This document shows positions 25,660-33,688 of a stretch of 64,000 nucleotides of DNA, piece by piece. This DNA is from UBA10518 sp022837185. GTDB taxonomy: Bacteria > Desulfobacterota > Desulfobulbia > Desulfobulbales > Desulfobulbaceae. Below the pieces are notes generated by a model. The model was not told the DNA's origin and searched no databases. It was given only the letters and a program-made list of their open reading frames with translations. Where the stretch lies: NCBI GenBank assembly GCA_034007705.1, contig JAVEQK010000005.1, forward strand, positions 69,725 through 133,724, written 5' to 3'. Numbering within the stretch: the stretch's first letter is position 1; each line of letters opens with the position of its first letter. Position numbers and translations under genes: made by a program.

Positions 25660-26637
25660 TTACCATTGCATGAGCATTGATCCCCAGGTAAATCCGCCGC
25701 CGAAGGAACAGAACAGGAGCAGATCTCCGCGCCGCAGTATTCCCTCTCTGTTCGCTTCGTCGAGGGAAATGGGAATACTTGCAGCCGACGTATTACCATA
25801 TTTATCCACGTTAATATAGACCTTTTCCCGTGGAACGCCGAGACGTTCCATGAGCTTGTTCAATATGCGGATATTGGCCTGATGGGGTATCATCAGGCTG
25901 ATGTCGCTGATTGTCACGCCGTTTCTGTCCAGCAGTTCGACAACCGCTTCCTCCATGGCCTTGACTGCATACTTGAAGACGTCCCGGCCGATCATCTGGA
26001 TATAGCAGCCGTTATGATCATTCTGGACAAGATCGGGGTTGAGGCTTGCCGGCCCGTGCATGTACAGCAGATTCCACAATCTGCCGTCGGAGCGGAGAAT
26101 GGCGTCGACCACGCCCCGGCTCCCCTCGCGGGAGGACATCACGCAGGCCCCGGCGCCGTCGCCGAAAAGTATGCACGTGTTGCGATCCTGCCAGTTGACC
26201 CGGGCGGAGAGGGTTTCCGATCCGATCAGCAGTATTTTCATGTCCGGCCGGCTGACCACATACCTGTCGGCCAGATCCAGACCGTACAGAAAACCGGTGC
26301 AGGCGGCATTGATGTCGTAGGCATGAGCGTTGTCGGCGCCGATCTCCGCCTGGACGAAACAGGCGCTGGAGGGCATCATCATATGCGCCGTCATGGTGGC
26401 CACCACCAGCAGATCGATCTCTTCCGCCTTCAGGCCGGCCATGTCCAGCGCCTTGCGCGCCGCCCCGGCGGCTATCCGGTAGTTTTCCTCTCCCCTGCCG
26501 GCTATGCGCCGTGTATGAATGCCCGTCCTGGTCGTTATCCATTCATCGGACGTATTGACCATTTTTTCCAGGTCGGAATTCGTCAGCCGCCTTTGCGGAA
26601 GGTATGAGCCGGTTCCAAGTATCGAGGCATGTTTCAT
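25660..26637 (-). CDS. fabH: 3-oxoacyl-[acyl-carrier-protein] synthase III
   Basis: The 325-residue enzyme starts fatty acid synthesis by condensing acetyl-CoA with malonyl-ACP. The catalytic triad is visible: Cys in INAACTGFLYGLDLA, His in MIPHQANIRI and Asn in DKYGNTSAASIP. The N-terminus SILGTGSYLPQRRLTN is typical. It follows plsX by 21 bases in the conserved plsX-fabH order. Confidence 0.97.
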   Translation of the reverse strand: MKHASILGTGSYLPQRRLTNSDLEKMVNTSDEWITTRTGIHTRRIAGRGEENYRIAAGAARKALDMAGLKAEEIDLLVVATMTAHMMMPSSACFVQAEIGADNAHAYDINAACTGFLYGLDLADRYVVSRPDMKILLIGSETLSARVNWQDRNTCILFGDGAGACVMSSREGSRGVVDAILRSDGRLWNLLYMHGPASLNPDLVQNDHNGCYIQMIGRDVFKYAVKAMEEAVVELLDRNGVTISDISLMIPHQANIRILNKLMERLGVPREKVYINVDKYGNTSAASIPISLDEANREGILRRGDLLLFCSFGGGFTWGSMLMQW

Positions 26638-26658
26638 CTTGTTTTACCGGGCAGCGGC

Positions 26659-27666
26659 TCAGACGGTCTGTTCTTCCAGAGCCTGGATGATGGACTCGTT
26701 GACTTTGTTGCGCACCATATTCGCGGCAACGACTATGGCGTTCTTGATGGCGACGGAATTGGATTTACCGTGACTGACGATGCCGGTGCCGTTGATGCCC
26801 AGCAGAGGGGCCCCGCCATATTCAGCGTAATCAACCCTTTTGCGGAAATTGTTGAACGCATGGCGAATGAGCAGATAGCCAAGCTTGGCACGCACTGACT
26901 TTTCGATTTCGCTTCTGAGCATCTGCATGGCGGCATCGGCGAGCCCTTCACTGACCTTGAGCGAGACGTTGCCGACAAAGCCGTCACAGACGATCACGTC
27001 AACATTGCCCTGATAGACATCCCGCCCTTCCACATTGCCGATGAAATGCAACTTGCTCGCTCCCAGCAGCTCGTGGGCCTCTTTGACCAGTGTATTGCCT
27101 TTGCCCGCCTCCTCGCCGATGCTGAGCAAGCCGACCCGCGGCCGGTCAAGCTTCAAAATCTTGCTGATGCATGACGACGCCATGATGGCGAACTGGAAAA
27201 GATGCTGGGGCCGGCAATCCACATTGGCGCCGAGATCCATGATCATGACGGGATTCTTCAGAGTCGGAAAAAGACTGGCGATGCCCGGCCGGGACACGCC
27301 CTTCAGCCGGCCCAGCTTCTTTATGGCTGAGGCCATGGTTGCCCCGGAATTTCCAGCCGAGACAACGGCGTCCGCCATACCCGCCTTGACAAGTTCGAAG
27401 CCGACCATGATGGTTGAGTTTTTTTTCCTTCGTACCGCATCAACCGGAGTCTCATGCATGGTTATGGTCTCGGGTGCGTGTTCGATGTGCAGCCGTCGTC
27501 CAATATCATCGCTCATCCCAAGGGTGGCGAGCTGCCGGGTCAGGAAGTCTGAGGGCCCAAGCAGGATAATCTCGAAATCCTTGTTGCCGCGCAGAGCCGA
27601 TAGAGCGCCCTCGATGATCAGTTCGGGCCCGCAGTCACCGCCCATGGCATCCAGAGCTATGCGCAC
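26659..27666 (-). CDS. plsX: Phosphate acyltransferase PlsX
   Basis: The 335-residue protein makes acyl phosphate from acyl-ACP for PlsY, linking fatty acid and phospholipid synthesis. Family signatures are RIALDAMGGDCGPE, MVGFELVKAGMADAVVSAGNSGA and MDLGANVDCRPQHL. PIMIMDLG-like and EYGGAPLLGINGTGIVSHGKS segments complete it. It starts 8 bases after rpmF, the usual arrangement. Confidence 0.97.
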   Translation of the reverse strand: MRIALDAMGGDCGPELIIEGALSALRGNKDFEIILLGPSDFLTRQLATLGMSDDIGRRLHIEHAPETITMHETPVDAVRRKKNSTIMVGFELVKAGMADAVVSAGNSGATMASAIKKLGRLKGVSRPGIASLFPTLKNPVMIMDLGANVDCRPQHLFQFAIMASSCISKILKLDRPRVGLLSIGEEAGKGNTLVKEAHELLGASKLHFIGNVEGRDVYQGNVDVIVCDGFVGNVSLKVSEGLADAAMQMLRSEIEKSVRAKLGYLLIRHAFNNFRKRVDYAEYGGAPLLGINGTGIVSHGKSNSVAIKNAIVVAANMVRNKVNESIIQALEEQTV

Positions 27667-27674
27667 GTTCCTTC

Positions 27675-27863
27675 CTACCCGAGGTCTTCCTCGAGGTGGA
27701 TAACAGCCCTGTTCTTATACGTACCGCATCCGCCGCATAAACGATGAGGGAGCTTCGGTTCGCCGCACTCGGGACAGGCAACGGTGTTGGGCGGTTTCAG
27801 GGCGTCATGGGCCCTCCGCTTCCTGGTTCGTGAATGGGAATGCCGTCTCTTGGGTAAAGCCAT
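27675..27863 (-). CDS. rpmF: 50S ribosomal protein L32
   Basis: This 62-residue basic protein starts MALPKRRHSHSRTRKRRAHD. It retains the zinc ribbon cysteines (CPECGEPKLPHRLCGGCG), so it is the zinc-binding form. The TAxGTYK-like motif is GTYKNRAVI. It lies between DUF177 and plsX, the near-universal order. Confidence 0.97.
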   Translation of the reverse strand: MALPKRRHSHSRTRKRRAHDALKPPNTVACPECGEPKLPHRLCGGCGTYKNRAVIHLEEDLG

Positions 27864-27937
27864 TTTTTTTCCTCCACTACCGCGGTCACAGGGCCGCGTT
27901 CAGTTCTCTTGTTCTCGGGCCGGTCGCATCAGCCCGG

Positions 27938-28471
27938 TTAATTCCTGCGCTTCCCGGCAAGCCTGGCCAGAACGGCAAACGGTGAATCGACCTCTTTTTC
28001 TGCACAGCCGCACCGTCGTTCATTCAGGTTGGCGCCGCAATATTTGCACAATCCAAGGCAGTTTTCGCTGCAGAGCTGCTTGGCAGGCATATTGAGCAGA
28101 ACCTGCTGCCGCAGGATTTCCCCCAGGTCCACCACCGGTTCTGCAACCTGGATCGTATCCAGCTCGCCTTTTCCGACTTCCAGGTCCTGCATGCGCCAGT
28201 GCCGGTCATGGTCGGCCAGTTCGACGATCAATTGCAGGTCGGAATCGAAATCATACCGGTACTCGATCAGGCACCGGTCGCATTCCAGGCGAATGCCAGC
28301 CTTGATGCTGCCCCGCAGCTCTATTTTATTCTCGCTTCGCTTGACGAGAAGAATTTGAGCCGTCACCGGGTCCGCGGCATCCCGCAGATGCTCGGGGAAC
28401 CAGGACGGTTCCGTGATCTCAAACTGAACTCCGTGCTCGGGAATTTCGGAGAACGGAATTTTTCCTGTCAT
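27938..28471 (-). CDS. DUF177/YceD family protein
   Basis: From the ATG at 28471 the product has 177 residues. An upstream ATG at 28492 overlaps a perfect TATAAT and would add only MCAGPAK; the family usually starts near the SEIPEHG-like motif, so the inner ATG is preferred. The conserved core is IRLECDRCLIEYRYDFDSDLQL and the C-terminal cysteine-rich LCSENCLGLCKYCGANLNERRC. YceD proteins accompany rpmF in most bacteria and are linked to 23S rRNA levels or processing; the mechanism is unclear. Confidence 0.88.
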   Translation of the reverse strand: MTGKIPFSEIPEHGVQFEITEPSWFPEHLRDAADPVTAQILLVKRSENKIELRGSIKAGIRLECDRCLIEYRYDFDSDLQLIVELADHDRHWRMQDLEVGKGELDTIQVAEPVVDLGEILRQQVLLNMPAKQLCSENCLGLCKYCGANLNERRCGCAEKEVDSPFAVLARLAGKRRN

Positions 28472-28802
28472 TTTGGCCGGGCCTGCGCACATTATAAAAA
28501 ATTAAACTGTGGACTATACACAAAAATATTTTTCAAGGCTATGAGAAAATGCAAGAGACCGAAAATCAGGCGGACTTTCCGGGTCGCCCGGCGGATCGGC
28601 CGGTGCTTTCCTCCGGCCTCCGGCAGGAATCTCCGGCGCTATACCGGCCCTGGTCGCGACGGCATCAGTTTGTGCCGGTCGCATCGCACTGAAGAGACGA
28701 TATCAATGGCGGGGCGCTCCGACTCCCGACGCCGGGTTCAGCAGGAGGGGGGAAGAGCTGCCCGGGGGTGCGCGTCTGCATGCTCCGGTACGCGGAGGGC
28801 AA
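28472..28802. other. Intergenic region between the mla operon end and the DUF177 start
   Basis: These 331 bases contain a promoter candidate at the DUF177 end and otherwise no gene. A small CTCCG/CGGAG hairpin near 28780 lacks a T tract. Confidence 0.5.
28491..28496 (-). promoter_or_regulatory. Candidate -10 box for the DUF177-rpmF-plsX-fab operon
   Basis: A perfect TATAAT on the minus strand in an AT-rich stretch, 20 bases upstream of ATG 28471. The -35 box is not clear (TGTATA at 18-base spacing is weak). Confidence 0.4.
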
Positions 28803-29477
28803 TCAGGACGTGCCCGGATCCACGGATAGATCGGTGGGACAGGGCTTGCCGACGCTTTTTTCAAGTTCCTGGATCTTATCCTCCATCCGCTTGAGAAGGG
28901 ATGGATAGCCGTCCTTGCGAATGATCTCCCTGAACTGCTCCATATAGTTGCGAACCAGGCTCACCCCTTCGACAACGATGTCGTAAACCAGCCACTGGCC
29001 GTCTTTGAGGAGCATGATATAGGAAACGGGGATGACCACATTCTTATCGATGATATCGGTTTCCACCTGCGCCCTGTCGTTTTTCACCCGCTGAGCCCTG
29101 AAGGCAACCTTCTGATCGGTGTAATCCTCGATTTTGCCTATATAGGCATGCTCAAGAAGCGTAGTAAACAGCCCGACAAAATGATCCTGCTCCTCGCCGG
29201 AAAGATTGCGCCACTGCGGACCCAGGACCCGTTTGGCCATTTCGCCGAAGTCAAATCGGTCCTGGGCGAGCTCCATCACCTTTGCCCGGCGCTTGAAGCA
29301 CGCCTCTTCCCCCTTGAGTTCGGGATCGGTGAGGATCTCGACAACCTTGTCGACGTACGGCCGCAGCTGCTCGGTCGGATCGGGGGCCTTGGCGGCATGA
29401 ACGGCACCGGAACCCCCGGTCAGCCAGAGGAGGAAGAAAAAAATGGTTGAGAACAGAATGTTGTCCTGATGAAACAT
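28803..29477 (-). CDS. mlaC: Periplasmic phospholipid-binding protein MlaC
   Basis: The start at ATG 29477 follows ACGAGG at 6 bases and gives 224 residues with a clear signal peptide (STIFFFLLWLTGGSGAVHA). The longer frame upstream is not convincing. MlaC/Ttg2D motifs are visible: DFGEMAKRVLGPQWRNLS, LLEHAYIGKIEDYTDQKV and VSYIMLLKDGQWLVYDIVVEGVSLVRNYMEQF. MlaC shuttles phospholipid between the MlaA side and MlaFED. It is the last gene of the mla set. Confidence 0.93.
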   Translation of the reverse strand: MFHQDNILFSTIFFFLLWLTGGSGAVHAAKAPDPTEQLRPYVDKVVEILTDPELKGEEACFKRRAKVMELAQDRFDFGEMAKRVLGPQWRNLSGEEQDHFVGLFTTLLEHAYIGKIEDYTDQKVAFRAQRVKNDRAQVETDIIDKNVVIPVSYIMLLKDGQWLVYDIVVEGVSLVRNYMEQFREIIRKDGYPSLLKRMEDKIQELEKSVGKPCPTDLSVDPGTS

Positions 29478-29589
29478 AACAAACCTCGTGTATTGATGAA
29501 AGTATGCAAGCAGTTCTGCCAGGCAATCAAGGCCGGGGCAAGGCCTGCGGTTCAGGGGTCTGTCCCCGGGCGGCGCCGGGCCGGAAAAA

Positions 29590-30366
29590 TTATTCAGCCT
29601 CGTCGGGCCCGGATCGGGACTGCCCCCTGACCTTGCTCCGGTATTGAAAATACGCATTCCGGAACGAGATATACGGATCAAAAAGAACGGATTTCAGTTC
29701 TTCGTACTCCCCAAGATGCATTGACAGCTTGTTGGTTTCCTTGCCGGCGTAGACCGCCCCCATATCATAATAATCATCGGTCCAGGAATAATAGGGCACG
29801 CCTAAACCGTCGACCACCGTCCCGGTGAAATCACGGATGGTTGAGGAACCGTAGAAAGGCACAACCAGATAGGCCCCGTCCCCCACGCCCCAGACCGCCA
29901 GGGTCTCGCCCAGGGTGGCCTCGACGGGCGGGACGTCGAACACCCGTGTCGCCGCATCGCCCAGCCCGTAGATGCCGAGGGTGGAGTTGATCAGAAACCG
30001 GGTCAGGACCTCGCCGGAGTCGCTGAATCTGCCCTGGAGAAGCGCATTCAGGAAGCGAACCGGTTCCTCCAGGTTGCGGAAAAAATTAAAGATGCATTCA
30101 CGCAGGTCCAGCGGAACAGCGGAGGCGTACAGCGTGGCCACCGGCTCCATGACATAAATATACATCTTGTCATTGAAGCGGAAAATCACTCTGTTCACCG
30201 GTTCCAGGGGGTCGCCCGCCTCCCGTGAAACATCGTCATACTCGTAAAAATCGTCGCTGAGAAAATCGATTTCTGCTGCGTTGGCCGCCGCAGAGGGGAG
30301 TAGCGGCGCTGTACCCGTGACTGCAATTGCCGTTGCCAGAAGAATGAATTGGATTCGACGTGCCAT
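29590..30366 (-). CDS. mlaA: MlaA/VacJ family phospholipid transport protein
   Basis: The 258-residue protein has a signal peptide (about 1-27) and the VacJ core: DPLEPVNRVIFRFNDKMYIYVMEP, NFFRNLEEPVRFLNALLQG, RFLINSTLGIYGLGD and LAVWGVGDGAYLVVPFYGSST. E. coli MlaA is a lipoprotein; here the signal region ends LLPSAAANAAEID without a lipobox cysteine, so it appears soluble or otherwise anchored. Its place inside the mlaEFD-C operon is usual in deltaproteobacteria. Confidence 0.93.
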   Translation of the reverse strand: MARRIQFILLATAIAVTGTAPLLPSAAANAAEIDFLSDDFYEYDDVSREAGDPLEPVNRVIFRFNDKMYIYVMEPVATLYASAVPLDLRECIFNFFRNLEEPVRFLNALLQGRFSDSGEVLTRFLINSTLGIYGLGDAATRVFDVPPVEATLGETLAVWGVGDGAYLVVPFYGSSTIRDFTGTVVDGLGVPYYSWTDDYYDMGAVYAGKETNKLSMHLGEYEELKSVLFDPYISFRNAYFQYRSKVRGQSRSGPDEAE

Positions 30367-30386
30367 GGCCTGATGTTAGATGATTT

Positions 30387-30836
30387 TTAGTCAACCTGCC
30401 CGAAAGCGAATTTGGAAATGAGCGACTCCAGATCAACGGCCGATTCGGTTTCCGTCATGGTCTCTCCGGCCGCAAAAAACTGTTCGTCGCCGCCGAGGGT
30501 GATCTGGATGTACTTGTCGCCGATAATCCCCTGGGATTTCACCGAAGCGATGGAATCGAGAGGCACCTGTACACCCCGGTCAATCTGCATGGTCACCATG
30601 GCGTAGGCATCCTCGTTCAGGGTCAATTGCTTGACCGTTCCCACCTTAACCCCGGCAATCTGGACATCGGCGCCCTCCTTTAATCCGGAGATGTTGCCGA
30701 ATTCAGCTTCGAGCACATACATCCTGCCTCCGGTCAACCATGGAACTTCCCCCAGCTGCAGGGCAAGCCAGCCCAAGGCTATAAAACCGATGATCAGAAA
30801 AATGCCAACCACAGCGTCCGTTATATTGTTCTTCAT
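30387..30836 (-). CDS. mlaD: MlaD, MCE-domain phospholipid transport protein
   Basis: The 149-residue protein has one membrane helix (about 8-27: AVVGIFLIIGFIALGWLALQ) and one MCE domain (about 35-118), with the core GLKEGADVQIAGVKVGTVKQL and SQGIIGDKYIQITLGG. MlaD forms a hexameric ring on the periplasmic face of MlaE. The gene begins 3 bases after mlaF stops. Confidence 0.93.
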   Translation of the reverse strand: MKNNITDAVVGIFLIIGFIALGWLALQLGEVPWLTGGRMYVLEAEFGNISGLKEGADVQIAGVKVGTVKQLTLNEDAYAMVTMQIDRGVQVPLDSIASVKSQGIIGDKYIQITLGGDEQFFAAGETMTETESAVDLESLISKFAFGQVD

Positions 30837-30839
30837 GTT

Positions 30840-31646
30840 TTAACCCTGTTCCAGCGATTTAGTTACACCGCCCAATACCTGCTCAGAGAACTCCCTGATA
30901 TACGGCTTGGTGGAATATTGAATTTCGGCCGGACTTGAAAATACGTCGACTTCGCCTTTATTCAGCAGCACTATCTGGTCGGCAAGGTCGAAAACCCTGG
31001 GTATGTCATGACTGACAATGACGGCCGTATATCCTTTTCGACTCTGGGTCCGGAGAAAAAGATCGTATATTTCGCCCGTCATGACCGGATCAAGTCCCGT
31101 TGTCGGCTCGTCGAAAAGGACGATTTCCGGATCAAGCTGCAATGCCCTGGCCAATCCCACCCGTTTTTTCATGCCGCCGCTCAACTGGGCCGGGAACTTG
31201 TTCTCGTGACCGACCAGTTCGAGCTGTTCAAGGGTCTGCATGACCCTTCCCTCAATTTCAGAGTCACTGAGGCGAAGTCGTTCCCTGAGCGGCATGGCCA
31301 CATTCTCGAATACCGTCAGGGAGTCGAACAGCGCCGATCCTTGAAACAGTACGCCGAATTTTGTCCGCAGCTTTCTCAATTTCTCGCCCCGAAGCCGGGT
31401 GACATCCAGGCTGTCCACCATGATGCTGCCGCTGTCCGGCTGCATGAGGCCGAGGACGAGCTTCAGGGCTACACTTTTTCCCTGGCCGCTGCCTCCCGCA
31501 ATCACCGTCGTCATACCGCGGGGAACAGAAAAATTCACCTTGTTGAGGACATAATTCCGCCCTTTCGGTCCGGAAAAGGACTTGGTTACATCGATGAACC
31601 GGATTACCGGATCGCTCGCGGCTGTCGTTTCCGGCTGGGTGCTCAT
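30840..31646 (-). CDS. mlaF: MlaF, ABC transporter ATPase for phospholipid trafficking
   Basis: The 268-residue ATPase has Walker A (GGSGQGKS), the signature LSGGMKKRVGLARAL, Walker B (EIVLFDEPTTGLDP) and switch histidine (IVSHDIP). The TTVIAGGSGQGKS and GVLFQGSALFDSLTVFENVAMPLRE segments are typical of MlaF/Ttg2A. It overlaps mlaE by 4 bases. No MlaB STAS gene is seen. Confidence 0.95.
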   Translation of the reverse strand: MSTQPETTAASDPVIRFIDVTKSFSGPKGRNYVLNKVNFSVPRGMTTVIAGGSGQGKSVALKLVLGLMQPDSGSIMVDSLDVTRLRGEKLRKLRTKFGVLFQGSALFDSLTVFENVAMPLRERLRLSDSEIEGRVMQTLEQLELVGHENKFPAQLSGGMKKRVGLARALQLDPEIVLFDEPTTGLDPVMTGEIYDLFLRTQSRKGYTAVIVSHDIPRVFDLADQIVLLNKGEVDVFSSPAEIQYSTKPYIREFSEQVLGGVTKSLEQG

Positions 31647-32470
31647 AACAGTATGGCCGTCAGCAGATAATCAAACACCAGCACGGAAATCGACGAGATG
31701 ACAACAGCTTGGGTGGTCACCTTGCTGACGCTTTCCGCTCCGAACCCGGCCCCCCGTATCGATTGGACGAAATACCCCCTGCCGGTGCACACCCATGCGA
31801 CCAGGAGGGCAAAGACGAACGACTTGGTGACCCCGAGGTTGATATCGTGATTGGTCACGCTTTGCTCCATGCCGCTGAAGAATGAGCCCGAATTGACGCC
31901 CATGAGCTTGACGCCGGCCAGGTAGCCCCCGAATATACCGACAACGTCAAACATTGCGGTGAGCAGGGGGACGGAAATGAGGGTCGCGACAAATTTGGGG
32001 GAGATAAGATAGCGGAACGGATCGATGGCCATGCATTCCAGGGCGTCAATCTGTTCGGAAATCCTCATGATGCCGATTTCGGCGCACATTGCCGAACCCG
32101 CCCGGCCGGTCACCATGAGCGCCGTCAACACAGGGCCGAGCTCCATTATCAGGGTCAGGGAAACGGCCGATCCCAACATGCCCTCGGCGCCGAATTTGTT
32201 CAGGGAATAGTATCCCTGCAGACCAAGGACCATGCCGGAGGAGAGAGCGGTGAAAAAAATGACCGCCACCGATCCGGCGCCGATGAAATGAAGCTGTTTC
32301 AGCAGCTCGCGGAAGCGGAACGGCCCCTTGAATATGCCGATGAGCGAATTAAACAGAAATACGCCCATCCGGCCGAGGTCGTGCAGCAGGTATGTGCCGT
32401 GATTGCCGACAAGGACGAAAGGTCTGGCATATTTCGGCACATCACCATAATACAGGTCGCGGTTTCCCAT
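31643..32470 (-). CDS. mlaE: MlaE, ABC transporter permease for phospholipid trafficking
   Basis: I start at ATG 32470 (AAAGGAACATTGC upstream) rather than a TTG at 32515, giving 275 residues. The permease shows the MlaE hallmarks GAGSVAVIFFTALSSGMVLGLQGY, ELGPVLTALMVTGRAGSAMCAEIGIMRISEQIDALECM and PFRYLISPKF, with several membrane helices. It is the first gene of mlaE-F-D-A-C. The N-terminal 40 residues before the first helix are mostly hydrophilic. Confidence 0.93.
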   Translation of the reverse strand: MGNRDLYYGDVPKYARPFVLVGNHGTYLLHDLGRMGVFLFNSLIGIFKGPFRFRELLKQLHFIGAGSVAVIFFTALSSGMVLGLQGYYSLNKFGAEGMLGSAVSLTLIMELGPVLTALMVTGRAGSAMCAEIGIMRISEQIDALECMAIDPFRYLISPKFVATLISVPLLTAMFDVVGIFGGYLAGVKLMGVNSGSFFSGMEQSVTNHDINLGVTKSFVFALLVAWVCTGRGYFVQSIRGAGFGAESVSKVTTQAVVISSISVLVFDYLLTAILL

Positions 32471-32683
32471 GCAATGTTCCTTTTTCCGATAAGCGATTCC
32501 CAACGGAAAAGACAAAAACAGCCCGACTCCCGCAGCAGCTGGGGTTCCTGAATGCCCTGCTGCCCTTCGTCACGCTGTTTTTTCGGACCGACACCTTCGG
32601 TATCGGCCGTATAAAATTTTTAATTTACCATAAAATCATCAACAGCGCATATTTTTTCCCCGTTGTAAATGGAAAAGGATATT

Positions 32684-33688
32684 TCACCGGGGTTCGGGGA
32701 AATGATCGTAGCCGGAAAAGGAGATATCGATTTCAACGGCATGGTTCCCGTCCGGATGGGGCCGCGCCGCCCGGACTCCCTGACTGTCATCGATTCGTCC
32801 GATGCGGGTGACTGGCACCTCCAGCCGGGCGGCAAGATCGACGATGGCCGCGGAATGCCGGGCCGGGGCAGTGAATACAAGTTCAAAATCCTCGCCGCCG
32901 GACAGAATCCACTGGTCCGGATCCTTGTCCAGCAGCCCGGCGGCGGCAGGAAGAGGGTCCATCCTCAGTCCGGCCGGATCAATCACCGCACCGACCTTGC
33001 TGCGGGTGCAGATGTGGGCGAGGTCGGTGGCAAGGCCGTCGGAAAGATCCATCATGGAGTGGACCAGCCTGTTCTCGGCCAGTCGCCGGGCGAGTTCAAG
33101 GCGGGGTTGCGGATTCAGATGCGCTTCCGCCAGGCCGGCAAAGGCCGGATCTTCGGTCCTCCCAAGGCGGCAGAGTTCGAGCCCGGCCGCCGCCCGCCCC
33201 GGATATCCGCTGACCCAGACTGCATCACCGGCCTTTGCGCCGCTGCGCAATACCACCTGCCGGGTCGGCATTTCGCCGATGACCGCAACGGTAACAAGCA
33301 CGCCGGCAGGACTGCGGACCGTGTCGCCCCCGGCAAGGATGCAGCCGAACTCGCGGCAGGCCTCGGCCAGCCCCCGGGAAAACGAGGTCAGCCACCCGGC
33401 ATCGAAGCCTGCCGGCAAGCCGAGAGACAAGAAAACGAAAACCGGAATGCCCCCCATTGCCGCGATATCACTCACATTCACCGAAACGGCCTTGCGGCCG
33501 AGTTTGTCCGGCGGATGCCAGTTCCGGTCGAAATGGACCGATTCGACCAGGGTGTCCATGGTCACCAGCCAGGATTGCCGGCTGTTTTTCCTGATGACGG
33601 CGCAGTCGTCGCCTATGCCCTGCAGCAGATCAGGGGCGGCGGCGGCCGTCATCGAGCCCAGCAGTTCGATAATTCCACGCTCGTTCAC
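32684..33688 (-). CDS. thiL: Thiamine-monophosphate kinase
   Basis: The 334-residue enzyme makes thiamine diphosphate from the monophosphate with ATP. Motifs are GIGDDCAVI, VTMDTLVESVHF, GRKAVSVNVSDIAAMGG, CILAGGDTVRSP and MMDLSDGLATDLAHIC. It is the last gene of a tight set and overlaps ptsI by 4 bases, an unusual companion for a PTS enzyme. No other thiamine gene or TPP riboswitch is in the window. Confidence 0.95.
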   Translation of the reverse strand: MNERGIIELLGSMTAAAAPDLLQGIGDDCAVIRKNSRQSWLVTMDTLVESVHFDRNWHPPDKLGRKAVSVNVSDIAAMGGIPVFVFLSLGLPAGFDAGWLTSFSRGLAEACREFGCILAGGDTVRSPAGVLVTVAVIGEMPTRQVVLRSGAKAGDAVWVSGYPGRAAAGLELCRLGRTEDPAFAGLAEAHLNPQPRLELARRLAENRLVHSMMDLSDGLATDLAHICTRSKVGAVIDPAGLRMDPLPAAAGLLDKDPDQWILSGGEDFELVFTAPARHSAAIVDLAARLEVPVTRIGRIDDSQGVRAARPHPDGNHAVEIDISFSGYDHFPEPR

